Shown one piece after another: positions 11,256 through 22,304 of a DNA stretch of 64,000 nt. Under the pieces are notes generated by a model, which had not been told where the DNA came from, did no database searches, and worked only from the letters and a program-made list of their open reading frames with translations. The DNA is taken from NCBI GenBank assembly GCA_003971905.1, contig RSEE01000061.1, forward strand, positions 124,001 through 188,000, read 5' to 3'. The position numbers were made by a program, and so were the translations under genes. The stretch is from Moniliella sp. 'wahieum' (lineage: Eukaryota; Basidiomycota; Moniliellomycetes; Moniliellales; Moniliellaceae). Positions within the stretch are counted from its first letter, which is position 1. Each line of letters starts with the position of its first letter.

Positions 11256-13414
11256 TCAAATGGAAGGAGGCTTAGCCAAGGCCAGATGTTTTCGACAAGC
11301 AAGATGACTTGGATTCCATGGGAACTTGAAATGCGACTGCACAGTAGCCAACTTCAAGGCATCGACCCACGAGCCCACCTGCTCCAACGCAATGAGCGCC
11401 AGGGCGTGCACGTCCTCCTCCGCTGCCCCCGCTTGGAGCAGGCCCTTCATCAGCAGGGCAAGATGCGGGTTGGACTTCTCGTCCCAAGGATTCCATCCCC
11501 TAGGCGGCGTGTCCTCGTTCTCGTTCGGTACATGGCCCGAGATGAGATTGGCCAGGGGACCAAGATGGCCTCCCGAATCAGACCTGCACCAATTCTTCGT
11601 CCCCCCCGATATTCTGGTCTGAAAACCCGCTGGGCCAGGCGCGGGAGGCGTACGCCCGTGCCTGCTGCAGCCAAGGCAGGGAAATCAATTTCTGCACCGA
11701 GGGCAGCTCAGGGGATTCCATTAGCAAGGCCAGCACTTCCGATCGAGCCAGAAGGACCATGCTTGGGCCAACGAAAGTCCGCCCCAGGCAGCCGTGTACT
11801 CCTCTGGGTACCGTTCCCGCCAGGCGGGAAGCGACCAACCAACGATTGCATTCCTTTGTCGTCCGGCGAGCTGGGCTTGGGAGGCAGGCAGGCAGGCGCG
11901 GGCCGAACGAAACTCAAGGGAGTCCAGTCCGACCAAATTGCTTCCAGCGCTTTGAAAGATACTTGTAATCGGGGTAAGAGTCGTTCGGTAGGTATGCCAA
12001 TCAAAAAACATGGGGCCAGACCGGCCGGCCAGCAGCTGCAGTGTACATATCGAACAAACTGGCCTGGGCTTCCCGCTGCCTCGACCCGTTGCCGAGAGCG
12101 ATGTTCACAATTTCCCGCTCAAGTTCGAGCAAGGAAGGGAACTTGGCTGCTAGGAAACTGTCCAAGTCCTTGACAAACGTATTAAGTTCAGAGAACCAGG
12201 CACTCTTCTTCGCCGCTGCTTCGACCGCCACGCGATTCGCCTCTTGCTCTTCCTTCAGCTCCTCGGACAGTTGTTGGGAATCATGGATGAGGTTTTGCCG
12301 GTGTGAAACGCTTGTCTTCACTTCATCCAGTTTGGCCCGGAGGGCTGTATGCGGGGTGGAAAGTGCCGGCACAGGCCGCTCCTCGGGCAAGGGCGCAGGT
12401 ACATACTCGTCCGGTTTGGATTGGGCACGCTTGGGCATGGGAACGGAATCCTGAAACTTGGCCAATTGAGCAGCCTCCCATGCCAATTCCTCCTCATTAT
12501 CCCCCTCATTGTCTCCACCCTCTGCCCCACTGACACTGGGACCGAGATGAACATTCTCCAAGGCCTGGGATATTTTTTTGCGTTCCTCCTCGGCGTTGTG
12601 CCGTCGGGCCTGTCGACTCAACCCCAACGCTTGTTCGTCCGCCACAAATGTATCATACTCATCCGAATCGGATCCCGTTCGCGCACCAGACGGCTGCCTT
12701 CCGCCCCTGAGCCAAGAGACGAAGTCGTCCCCTTCCCCAACCGCGTTTCCTCGACTCAGCGCTTGTGCTCGCTGTTGCTTGGCCGCCTCGACCGCCCGGT
12801 CCGAGGGGATAACCGTTTGTGCCTGGGGTTCCCCATGCTTGGCAACATCATCGTGTGGGGTGCCCGTATCGCTCTGGTGCAAAGAAGGAGTAGAGGCCTT
12901 CAAATTGGCCAGGTAGGCGCTCGTGTACTGGACTCCCCCCTCCTTGGGCGCGTCGCCTGAGGCCTCTGGTGTCACATCCGGCGTGGTCACCGACACACCC
13001 GCTGTCCGATCCCGCACAGCTTGAGAGAGCTTGGACCTGCGCAACTGGAACGTATCCCCTTCCTCCTGCACAAAAACAGAGTCAGTTCTTATTTCCGCCA
13101 TCAAAGAGGGTACGCACCTCCTCCAGCGACGCATGATTCAACAGCGCGTGTAGCATGGGCCGCCTCCTGGAGGCTAGGCTTGGAGGTGGCGTCGTGGGAA
13201 GCAGCAAGCACGCGCTCCTTGCGCGAGCTCCCTGTTGCGCCGTGCTTGCCGCCGCGCCGGACCACGGCCGGTCCTGCAGCGGCTTCATCCTCGTCCGACT
13301 CGGGAGGAGCGGTCTTGGGCTCCCCTGCGCCAGCTCCGAGGCTGGCGGGGCAGCAGCCCCTGATGCGGAGCCAGGGCCGCCGCGGCGCTTTTTCTTGAAC
13401 AGAACCGATGACAT
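11256..13414 (-). CDS. GCFC-domain / NTR2-type spliceosome disassembly factor homolog (frameshifted)
   Basis: Probable homolog of PAXBP1/GCFC2 and yeast Ntr2, nuclear proteins linked to spliceosome disassembly with Prp43. The start at 13414 gives MSSVLFKKKRRGG, a basic beginning typical of the family. An intron (13066-13117, CTGAC branch) joins NHASLEE to EGDTFQLRRSKLSQ. The middle has SDSDEYDTFVADEQALGLSR, an acidic EGGDNEEELAWEAAQLAKFQ stretch and a coiled coil (ELKEEQEANRVAVEAAAKK) leading into FVKDLDSFLAAKFPSLLELE, as in the family. The C-terminal GCFC-like part lies in several frames: WHTYRTTLTPIT, YPEEYTAAWGGLSLAQAWSFW, then GWNPWDEKSNPHLALLMKGL to about 11256. At least five single-base shifts separate the pieces. 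Assignment rests on overall layout and short motifs, so paralogue-level identity is uncertain. Confidence 0.6.
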
Positions 13415-14668
13415 GAGGAGGTGGTGGAGTGTGTTCGGAGGCGAGGCAAGTGTTGTCGGCCTTTTATGGCATTCACTGTTCATACGTTCATCGATGGTGG
13501 TCCTCTGTAGTACCTGCAGCGTTTTTCATCGTCCAGGACGTTCAGGCTCGCATTCGCCCCACCTCAGGCTTTGCTGGTTGAACGTTGAACGTTGAGTACT
13601 CCGACTGAGCGCCACACCAGTGTCCGCACCATCATGCATGCAACATGAGATCACACACCACCTTCGACGCTGTTCTGGAATGCTAGGGTTTCAGCGCACG
13701 GCCCTCAGGTGATCGGTGAGCGGTGGCAGCTGGGCAGAAGAGGTCTGCTCGCATCCCCCTGCTTGCCCATCTCGCTCTTCTGTATCTTCCCTCCAGGCAT
13801 TGCTTGAAGACTTGTGGCCCACCACTTACCTTCACGACTTGTCTGAAGACTGCTTTACAGCTGTTCCCGTAGGATAGATCCCCGAGTGCTTCCAACTGAA
13901 GTCGCACTTATAGCACAGCTATGCTCTACCTCTATACGGTAACCACATATCATTGACCGAACTTAAGGCTGGGACAAGAAACGCTCCGCCTAAACAGACC
14001 CGTTCATCCGGTATGCGTTGTTTGTTAGCGCTAACCCCGTTTAAGAAATCAGGGGAATCGCCAGGAAATCAGGACCCTTCTATACAGGGCGCGCCCCCCC
14101 CTCTCTGCCAACTTGACCGTTGATCTGGCAGTTAGTGCATCCATATTGCCTGGACCATTGCAATTGTGTACGCAAGTCTTAACCCGGCGCGCTCAACTTG
14201 GTCGGGGATGTGCACCTCCCTCCCTCCATGCACATAACCTTGATCAAACAGCGTTGGCGGTGGATTGGGGATGCAAGCAAACAAGATGTATGTCTTGCTC
14301 CCTTCGATCTATTCCTTCAAAGCCAAGAGCAAGAGGCACCTTTATCGCCCTCGGCGGTACTAACATTCGCATCATGCAATGGCCGTCTGTGGGAGTCTCA
14401 ATCGGTTTGACCGTATTGTACTGGCTGGCTCTTGCTCCATTTCCAATAATCCTTTCTGATCCGGGCAGGCAAAAGGTTAATGAGTCTCTACTGTTGTCAC
14501 TTTCCACTACGACACTACCACCATGACTGCGTTACCGACGGGCTGGTATGGTTCTGAACGCTCTTTTCACCTTGTCTGTCGAACGACAAGGCATTGCTCC
14601 TCACAACAGGAATTACCAACATGGTATGCTTTCCCTTGAAAGGTATCAATCGTACTGAGAGGGAAAAG

Positions 14669-14695
14669 CACTTTATAGTCGAGAACTATAAAGTG
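14669..14695. repeat. Perfect inverted repeat (hairpin)
   Basis: The arm CACTTTATAGT (14669-14679) is exactly complementary to ACTATAAAGTG (14685-14695), with a 5-nt loop CGAGA. It lies in an AT-rich gap, so it could be a palindromic protein site or a transcript-end hairpin. No gene ends directly next to it. Confidence 0.8.
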
Positions 14696-14910
14696 TGATA
14701 CTAGTAATGACGATCATGCATCCGACAATCGGGGGGAGAAAGTTTATACCCCCCTAGCATCTGGCCAAGACGGTGACGATCGTCAACATCACTTAGTGGG
14801 AAGACTGCCACTTTTGACCCATGCCATACCCAGTGTGCTGAGGATGGCAAGACGCCCCCTTTGACAGGAGCAGGGCAACCTACGGGAGTGTAGAGGACTA
14901 CTAGTTACTC

Positions 14911-14940
14911 TTTGCTTTGCTTTGCTTTGTTTTGCTTTGC
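14911..14940. repeat. (TTTGC)n microsatellite
   Basis: Six tandem pentanucleotide units of TTTGC, one with a C-to-T change (TTTGT). They lie in the gap 3' of the kinase gene. Confidence 0.9.
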
Positions 14941-15085
14941 AGCTGGTATTGAACACATAAATGCCTTTCATTGGAAGCGTAGTGGCTTTGAGGCATAAGA
15001 TCTAGAAGGAACATGCATCATGGGTATGATCCGAAACGTAGTGGCAGAGGCTCAGAGGCGAGGCGTGGCAGGGTATCACTCCAGC

Positions 15086-18000
15086 TTAGCTCGAACTATC
15101 AGGGTCTCGCTTGCGCTGGGCCACAGAGGTAAATCGGCGCTGGGGAAGGGCGCGAGCGGTACCCAAGACAGGGTGCGACGGCATGCGCGGCAGACCCGAG
15201 ACGTGGGAGGCAAACAAACGTGAGGAAGCTAAAATGGGCCGGCGAGAAGGGTCGGGAGACGAGGACCCAGTCCCGGGCCGATCACTGGGTTTAAACGCTC
15301 CACCATCCGAATGGGGACGATCCCATATTAGACGAGTGGGGGGAGCCCAAACGAGAGGGGGGTTGACCATCAGCCCGCCCCCCGCGTAAAGCAGAACCAG
15401 TCGGGTGAATGGGCATGCTCCGTCGGGCGCGTTTCCATCTGACGAGCGAGCAGTAGGCGACCCCGCGGTGGCACGGCGAGCCCCCACACCATTTATCAAA
15501 GACACCTTGCTCGTCTTAGGGACAGGTAGAGAGGATCGTGCTTGGGCTGGCGTGTGTGACGAGGGGCGACGCGCAGGTGGAGCCGCGGCGCTCTCGGATA
15601 CCTCCCTCTCGGTGCTAAGGGTGGGGGAATATTCAGACCCGGAGCGTGCACGGGCATGTTGCGTGGACAGCTGAACCGAAGCTCATCACCTCCTCACGGC
15701 GAGTCGTCAAGTCGGCGCTGGCACCGTGGCGGGAACGCGCATGAGGTGATGGTTGGACGGGAAGCGTGCGGAGCACTCGCCTCCCATGGACGCCGGATCC
15801 AATCGCCGGGCTCGACTTGGACGAGGGCAGGCCACTGAGGGGTCGTTCTTCCCTCGTCGGAGAGACAGGGAGACGGGGACTTGGAAGGGGGCGGGGCGAG
15901 GCAATGGGGTTGTGATCACCCGGTGCGCGGGAGATAGAGGCAATGCGGGTAACAAGGGCGAAGGAGGAGAGCGCGTTCCCTCCCTTCTCTTTCGGTTTAC
16001 GTTATTGATGGAGAGTTGGGTTGGTCGCCGAGTACCAAGGGGTGGGACAATGGACTGGCGTGGGGAGGCAAGAGAGCTAGTAGCAAACCTCGACTGGCTT
16101 GACACCCTCGGACGGAAGTCGCCGATCTCCGATGAGGCCTGCCTGGTATGGTTGCGCGGAAACATCTCGGCTCCATCGTCTTGAGGCGGGAGGGGCGAAG
16201 ATTCGGGCGACTGAGCACGGAGGATCTCGGTTGCTAAGCCTTTGACGATGACTGCCCCTTCGTCCGTACTGACCTCAGAGCTCGTAGAGTGGATAACAAG
16301 TTGGTCTTGTGGAGGACATATCGCCCCTGGGGGTGAGCTTCGACCATGGCCCGCACCAAGCGAAGAAGGTTGAGTCGGGTATCGTTCTTTCGTTGTGTGT
16401 TGCATTAGATTTCTCGTGTAAGCCGGACTCGATACAGCGGATCACGCTGTCATAAGAAACCAGGGCCGCGATGACTTTGGGTGCCAGTCGAGTGAGGCGG
16501 AGGAAAGGAGAGAGCAAGTCAGACGAGGCCCCGGTCGAGGCGCATCCACACCCGATTGGATGTACTGGGCCAAACGTTCAAGGTTGGCGGGTTTGAGGAG
16601 AACATGCTCGATTCGTGCAAAGTCAGCCTGAAGCCAAGCACAGATCGAGGTCATGGCCTGAGCTTGAGAATGGTAGTCAGACGTTTGGCTTACGCCTTTG
16701 GCCAGAGGAATGTCGCTTTGTTGCCGGGCCCAGTAATCCGTCGAAATCATTTCCAGGTACTGCTCCAATGCTTTGGGCCACAATTTTTGCCGCGTTGCAT
16801 TCCCAGCTTGCGCCATATCGCACAACATTGACACAGCAAACGGTTTGACCACACTCTGACGACTAGAGAGTGAGTTGGCCACATTTAGTAGCACGGGTAC
16901 CACCCCCGCCTCTGCCGCTTCTTCCAAGGGGGCATCTCGGGACTCCCTTTGCCCCAGGGGAGGGAGGCGGCACAAATAGTATAAAGCCGTGATGATTTCG
17001 TCGGCGGCACGGTGATCCTCGTCGCTCAAGTGACGAATTAAGAGATGGGTCAGGATCTCGACAGCATTTCCATTCTTGCGCAGACCATCTGCACACTCAG
17101 GTGTCATACTCAAGTTCTTGACACATTGGAGAGCTGTGTACAGTAAATCGGGTTCGGATGAAAGATGATCCGAATCAATCACTCGAAGTAGACGACGGGG
17201 GACAGATCCCTTGGCCAACTGGACTCGCACCTGGGTATCCGAACGAGAGAGGATATTAAGCGTTTTAAAGATATGCTTCCTAGCCGAGCTGGCCTCTGGT
17301 GAGACTGCATCACTCGTCACATTCTGCATCGCGATCGAAAGGGGGTCGAGTACCGCTTGCCGGACGAGCAAGTTGCAGAAAGTACTTTTGCGGCCCTGAA
17401 ATGAGGTCAGACAATGTGGGCTGTGAGAGAATAAGCAGAACGGGAAGAAGGTTACATACGGGGAGGCCAAGAACGCTGTGCACGCACGCTGCACCAAACC
17501 AAACCAGTTCCTTTCCTTCATCGGAGTAGTTTTCTGCCAGCATATCAGCGATGGCCTTGAGCCCACCACATGATAAGATGGTCCGAGGGGCAAAGAAGCT
17601 AGCCCGGGCGTTCGGGAATCGGATCTGCTCTCCCTTCGACAGACACATGGTAGTGAACAAGCGGCCAGCCTCGAGGCGAAGGGAATAGTCGCAATGCGAT
17701 TCAGTGAATGGTTTGATGGCGGGGATAGTCCCAATAACGCAGAGGACTTCCTGGGCCTCGACATCATTCGACGCCAAAACATTAAGCACCCGCAGCACCG
17801 CCAAGGGGAGAATCTCCTTTTCAATCAACTCGAGCAGGGAGAAGGCCCCCTGGGCCGAGAAGAATGTGTGTTTTTGCCTTGCGTCTTCCTGAAATAGCTC
17901 CTGAAGGCGGAAGAGGCTGTCCTCCAATGCGTCAAGCGAGGGGAATACGTTGATGTCTTCCACCAATTGAATGACTTCCTCCCTTCGTCGCTCCGCCTCC

Positions 18001-19697
18001 TCCCGTGCCCTACTCCAGGCTTCCATCTCCTCTGCATCTTCCTCGTCTTCAAGGAGGCGGCGCTCGAGGTCATCTATGCCTTCTTCCGAGCCTGTGTCCC
18101 CCGAGTCAGAGAGAGGATCTGAAAGTTCAGCCGTGTCAGGACGGTGGAGGGAAAGCCGGCGCGAATCCAGCATGTCGATGCCTTGGTCCCATGGCTCCTC
18201 AGTAGATACCGAACATGTTTTACTTGGTGCCCCACGGCTGGCCGCAGCCGCACTGATCGATCCCACTGATGGACGGCCACGTGCTTCCGTTTCTGAGACC
18301 AGCACCACATTGGGGTTGAACGTTTGCGGATGATCGAGGCGTACAAGGTCCGAAACTTCCAAACCAAATTCATCCCCCTCATCCCAGTTTTCCTCCTCCT
18401 CTGATCGGGGAGGTGATGCGGGCATTGCGGGTGAGCTGGATGGGGTAGCCGATTCCTCGTAGAACCCCTTCGGCTGGCCATCCTTCGAGTTGAGGATCCA
18501 CCGGTGGCGACCAAGCATGTCGGCATCATGTCGCAAGGCCTGATCGGTTTGGAAACAGACCCGCAAAAAGTCACGTCCCAGCTCAGTAATTTCAGGAGGA
18601 AAGGCAGGGTGCTGGCCATTGAGCGCACGATAGGAGGCGTTGATATCCGTCAAGAGGTGCCATGGGTGTTGGCCGTGTTGCATCAACTCAATCACCACAC
18701 ATCCTACACTCCAAATGTCCGATTTGGGAGTCGGCTTGGACATGAGTGCCTCGGGTGCCATCCAGTACGGCGTCCCCTGGACCTTGTCCCCCTGGACTGC
18801 TGCAACAGCCGTCGCAATACCAAAGTCGGCGAGTTTGACGCGGGCATTCTTAACCAGCAGAATATTGTCCCCTTGATGTCGCGGTGGATCACACCCTGGT
18901 GGTGAAGGTAGGAGAGGCCATCGAGAACCTGCCCCATAAACTTGGCAATCAAGCGCTCGCGATTATCCAACCCTGGTTGCTTGAACCAACGGTGCAGCGA
19001 ACCGATCTCACAATACTCAAGTACAATGTAGAGCGACTCATGCTGCTCTTGTGGGTCGCGCTGCTCAAACGCATCGAAGTATTTAACAATGTTTTCGTGT
19101 TGAAGAGGCTTCATAATGCGAATCTCGTCTCTAGCTTGACGCATCCCATCCTCCCGTTCCTCGGGCGTCGAGGTGTAGCCCACCGAATTAATCTTCTTGA
19201 TCGCCACGGCTTCCCCTGTTTTGAGGTTGAATCCCTTCCACACCGTCCCGAATGCACCTGATCCTAGGCGGGTCTCGAGCGAATATTGGCGAACGACCAC
19301 AGGTTGCTCTTTGGGGCGCCCGGAGCGTACTTGCGAAAGGTCTGCAACAGGGCGGGAAGGGAAGGGCGTCTGTCTCGGCCCAAGTTCGGATGCAGGTCGC
19401 TGCGCTGCACTGGTGGTGGGTGCAGCAGTGGGAATTGCACGGCGTATACGGGGTACGACGCGCGACGAAACGGTTCGGTCGCCATCCTGAATGTCCATAT
19501 CAGGATCGGAAGCTCCGGGCGGGACTTGGTCCAGACGTAAGGGGGCAGCGAGGAGGGTGGGCGCGCCTTGCTCCGACTCGTCAAGGTCAGAGGGGTAGGC
19601 GTCGGAAAGGGAGCGGGTGAAGCGGCGGTGGAGCGGCGCAGCTGGGTCGGGCGTGCTGGAGGGCGCTGTGGTGGGCGGGGGAGAGGGGCATGGACAT
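15086..19697 (-). CDS. sepH: SepH/Cdc7-type septation kinase (frameshifted)
   Basis: Ste20/MAP3K-like Ser/Thr kinase of the septation initiation network, like S. pombe Cdc7 and Aspergillus SepH. The kinase domain (about 19270-18490) shows LGSGAFGTVWKG, the VAIKKI lysine, HRDIKGDN (one G missing near 18873), the DFG region LADFGIATAV and APE in GTPYWMAPEALMSK. An acidic Glu-rich linker follows, then long armadillo-like helical repeats (LFRLQELFQEDARQK, LRVLNVLASNDVEAQEVL, PDLLYTALQCVKNLSM), as in SepH. An intron (17396-17459, GTATGT donor, CTGAC branch) joins SVLGLP to GRKSTF. Ser/Pro-rich low-complexity frames continue to a stop at 15086, so the tail is tentative. The start near 19697 is inferred across one frameshift; the next in-frame Met is at 19498. 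At least six single-base shifts are present. Confidence 0.8.
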
Positions 19698-21146
19698 GGG
19701 CATGGGCATGTGCACTGCGCATGTGGTGGTGGCCGCCAGTCCAGCCGCGGTGGCTCCGACGGGCGGCGCTTGCTTGGCTTGCTGGCCGCCTACTGCCTCT
19801 TCAGGCTTCAAGCTCTTGAAGCGTGATGCACATGGTGTGTGACATGCGATGTGTGATGCGCGCCACAAAAATCCTTGGATCATCGATCAAGTCACTCTGT
19901 ACCCCATGGGCACTTACCTCAGCGCCCCACAACCAAGGCCAACGTCCAACCCAGCCAACGTCCAACCCAGGCCGCCCAACCCCAAGCCGCCTCGCTTCGC
20001 CCCTTGAAGAGGAAGGGACAGAGGGGGGGGGAAGCATGCCTCATCTGCATCCTTGTTCTGTGCTGAGCCGATAGAGATGAAAGCAGTACCCGTCCCAGTG
20101 AAGGCGCGGCAGGTGGTCCGCCACTCACTGTGTATCATAATTAGGTGCCAAGCCCATGAATCATGTGTGTGTATCAGGATGGCCATAGCCCCGCCCTTTG
20201 GGACAGGCGTTTACTTCGTCTAAACTGGCCTCGATGCAAACTGCAACCGCAATGGCCACCAATCGATGTGACGCGGCTAGTGCTGAAGATTCAATTGCTG
20301 CCGTTGAGCGTGTGGGGCGTTGCCGACTCGTCCTATTTGGCATATGGTGTGACAGGGGGGGGCGCGTCGCACTTCGTTTCCTTCACACTGCGGCCCCCGC
20401 CCACCACACAGCGGGGGTGCCGGCTCCACGCATACTAATCACGTCCAAGCTGACTCCGCAATACAGCAACTGGGAAATTGGAGCAAAATCTTGTCCCACG
20501 TCGATGCACTCCTCGGCCTTACGATTGAGGTGGTGTTGCTGGGCTTGAGAAGGGCCTCGAAAGACTATGGTTAGAAGGATTAGGAAGAGGGTTTTTAGCG
20601 GCACAAAACGTACTTCTCAGTGACCACACAGCTGGTGTACGAGACATGCACGCTCTCGTTTATTAGAAGACGTCGCACCCTTCCCGGGTCACAGCGAGGG
20701 AGCGTGCAGACCGCTAGGATGTGGACAGAGAGACGGACCACGTGAGGCGCGTGAGGTGAGGGTGTCGAAGTGTTGGTTGCGTTGTGGCTCTGTCAAGTTA
20801 CCTCGAACGTGCATGTTGAACTTCAACTTTCAAGTTGATGCGCTTTGCAATTTGAATGGCCGATCTCTCAGAGCGGAACTGAGACGTGTACGTAATCCAG
20901 GTGCTGGCAGCGATCATGAAAATCATCGAAATCATCGCCCATGGGTTCATCAACCATCAATTCCCGGATCATGCATCAGGGGCGCGGCGTGAGGCTTGGG
21001 CTCGCTTGGGGCGGCAGGCAAGGCGGGGCACAGTGCATCCATTTCCCCCATCCTGGTTTTCACTTCCAGCCTCCTGCTCTGGCATCCAGACACCCGACGA
21101 CCACACCCACCCCCTCCACCCCGCCCTTCTTACCCTGGCCACCGTC
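19698..21146. other. Divergent intergenic region: kinase (-) and small GPI protein (+)
   Basis: No gene is seen in these 1.4 kb. It contains GTGACATGCGATGTGTGATG-like repeats at about 19837-19860, GGATCATCGATCAAG near 19877, repeats of CCAACGTCCAACCCAG at about 19940-19975, and GTTGAACTTCAAC near 20813. The part near 21100 is pyrimidine-rich and likely holds the start site for the GPI-protein gene. Confidence 0.55.
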
Positions 21147-21664
21147 ATGCACGACATCATCCGCAGGGCGACTGTGTGTGCTGCGCTTCTTGTTGCGCTC
21201 TTGGCCGCCCTCCTGCCCCTCGTGGCAGGACAGACGACCAACCCAGCTGCCACGCCCAACAACAGCTATGGTGGTGCTCCCTTCGTCCCACCCGTGACCT
21301 GGACCCCCGTCACAACATACAGCAGTGCAATCGGCGCCGTTCCCACCGCCTTGACCGGCGTCGGTCCCTCGCTCCAGCCAGGCCCAGCGAGTTTCAGCTA
21401 CGACATTCCCGTCGCCACAGTGCTCGGGCTGGTCCCCACGGCAGCCTACGCATCCCTAGCTTCTGCCGGTATGCCTACCAATGCTCTTGGGCCCATCCAG
21501 CCTGGATACGACCCGAATCGGATGGTGCGTCTCCCCCCCCCCACCCCTTTCTTGTCCTGGGCTAACCTGATGAGTAGCTCGTCAACCCAAACGCTGGCGC
21601 GCGCGCGCGGGTACCACTCGCCTCCCTTACTTTGGTGGTGGGCACGGCCCTGTTCTTGTGGTGA
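21147..21664 (+). CDS. Small GPI-anchored secreted protein
   Basis: Predicted 154-residue cell-surface protein, complete and without frameshift. Residues 1-29 (MHDIIRRATVCAALLVALLA and following) form a signal peptide with likely cleavage after VAG. The mature part is rich in Pro, Thr, Ala and Gly (APFVPPVTWTPVTTYSSAIG), and no domain is recognised. One intron (21525-21577, donor GTGCGT, branch CTAAC, acceptor GTAG) joins YDPNRM to LVNPNAG. The last 20 residues, RVPLASLTLVVGTALFLW, are a GPI-attachment or membrane tail, and the stop is at 21662. A signal peptide plus hydrophobic tail on a short Pro/Thr-rich body suggests a wall protein; the role is unknown. Confidence 0.75.
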
Positions 21665-21971
21665 AGAAGACGACCATACTCCCACTTACCTGGGTCCTTC
21701 ACAGGACTCCACCCTGGCGCATACGTTGTCTTTTCAGTCTGCTCGTATACTGGAGCTTTGACATACCTCTTCTTATCTTCGTTCCCTCTTGGTTCCAACG
21801 CATTTGCTCTACGTTCCCTACCCACTTTGTTTTTTTTTCTGCCTTGAAATGTGTAACGATTGTTGCGTGAGCTGGGGAGATGATGCATTCGATGCAAGTT
21901 GTGCGGTTGGACGAGGCGGTCACGCTGAATGGAGCGAAGAACCAGCACGTAGTTAGGGCGTTGCAGGGATT

Positions 21972-21978
21972 AAAAAAA
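21972..21978 (-). terminator. Pol III terminator of tRNA-Arg
   Basis: On the minus strand a T7 run, with a second T run just beyond at 21980-21984, lies about 28 nt past the tRNA 3' end at 22006. Confidence 0.75.
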
Positions 21979-22005
21979 TAAAAAGGAAGGGACGCCTTGT
22001 CGGGT

Positions 22006-22086
22006 CGAACGACGCAGGGGTCGAACCTGCAACCTCCTGATTACAAAGATTCGTAGTCAGACGCGCTACCATTGCGCCAGCCGTCC
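22006..22086 (-). tRNA. tRNA-Arg(ACG) with a very short intron
   Basis: The acceptor stem GGACGGC pairs with GTCGTTC (two G-U pairs), and the discriminator is G. The D arm reads TGGCGCAATGGTAGCGC. The anticodon stem TCTGA/TCAGG encloses a 16-nt loop. With an intron after position 37, the mature loop is CTACGAA, giving anticodon ACG. The T arm is GCAGG-TTCGACC-CCTGC. The inferred intron is 9 nt (about ATCTTTGTA). A T7 terminator follows. The fold was done by hand; the intron edges could shift by a base. Confidence 0.85.
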
Positions 22087-22304
22087 TTCGATAGCTAACG
22101 AACGACCATATCAGTTGTGGTTCCAATAGTATGTAGCCTTTGAGTGAGTAAGGGTAACAGCCTCGCTCCCTCTCCACCCCTCTAGAGTCGCCTCGATTCA
22201 CCTGAACTATTGCCCCAATTCCCAAGCCCAACCCACAAGGACGTTCTGACCATGGCCAATGAATGAATTGGCGTACCATCGCTGATTTTGCACAAAAAGC
22301 GTTT

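Larger units (their letters stand above)
13415..15085. other. Intergenic region with AT-rich part and hairpin
   Basis: No gene is supported. It lies upstream of the GCFC gene (-) and downstream of the kinase (-). It holds a GTTGAACGTTGAACGTTGAG motif at about 13569-13588, ATCATGCATGCAACATGAG at about 13632-13650, a perfect 11-bp-arm hairpin (14669-14695) and a (TTTGC)n tract (14911-14940). GC content falls to about 40% around 14550-14750. The short plus frame 14113-14526 has no recognisable domain. Confidence 0.5.

Noticed and set aside
10956-12173. 405-residue plus-strand open frame
   Set aside because: It is antisense to the GCFC gene, has no domain and its composition is that of a GC-rich shadow frame.
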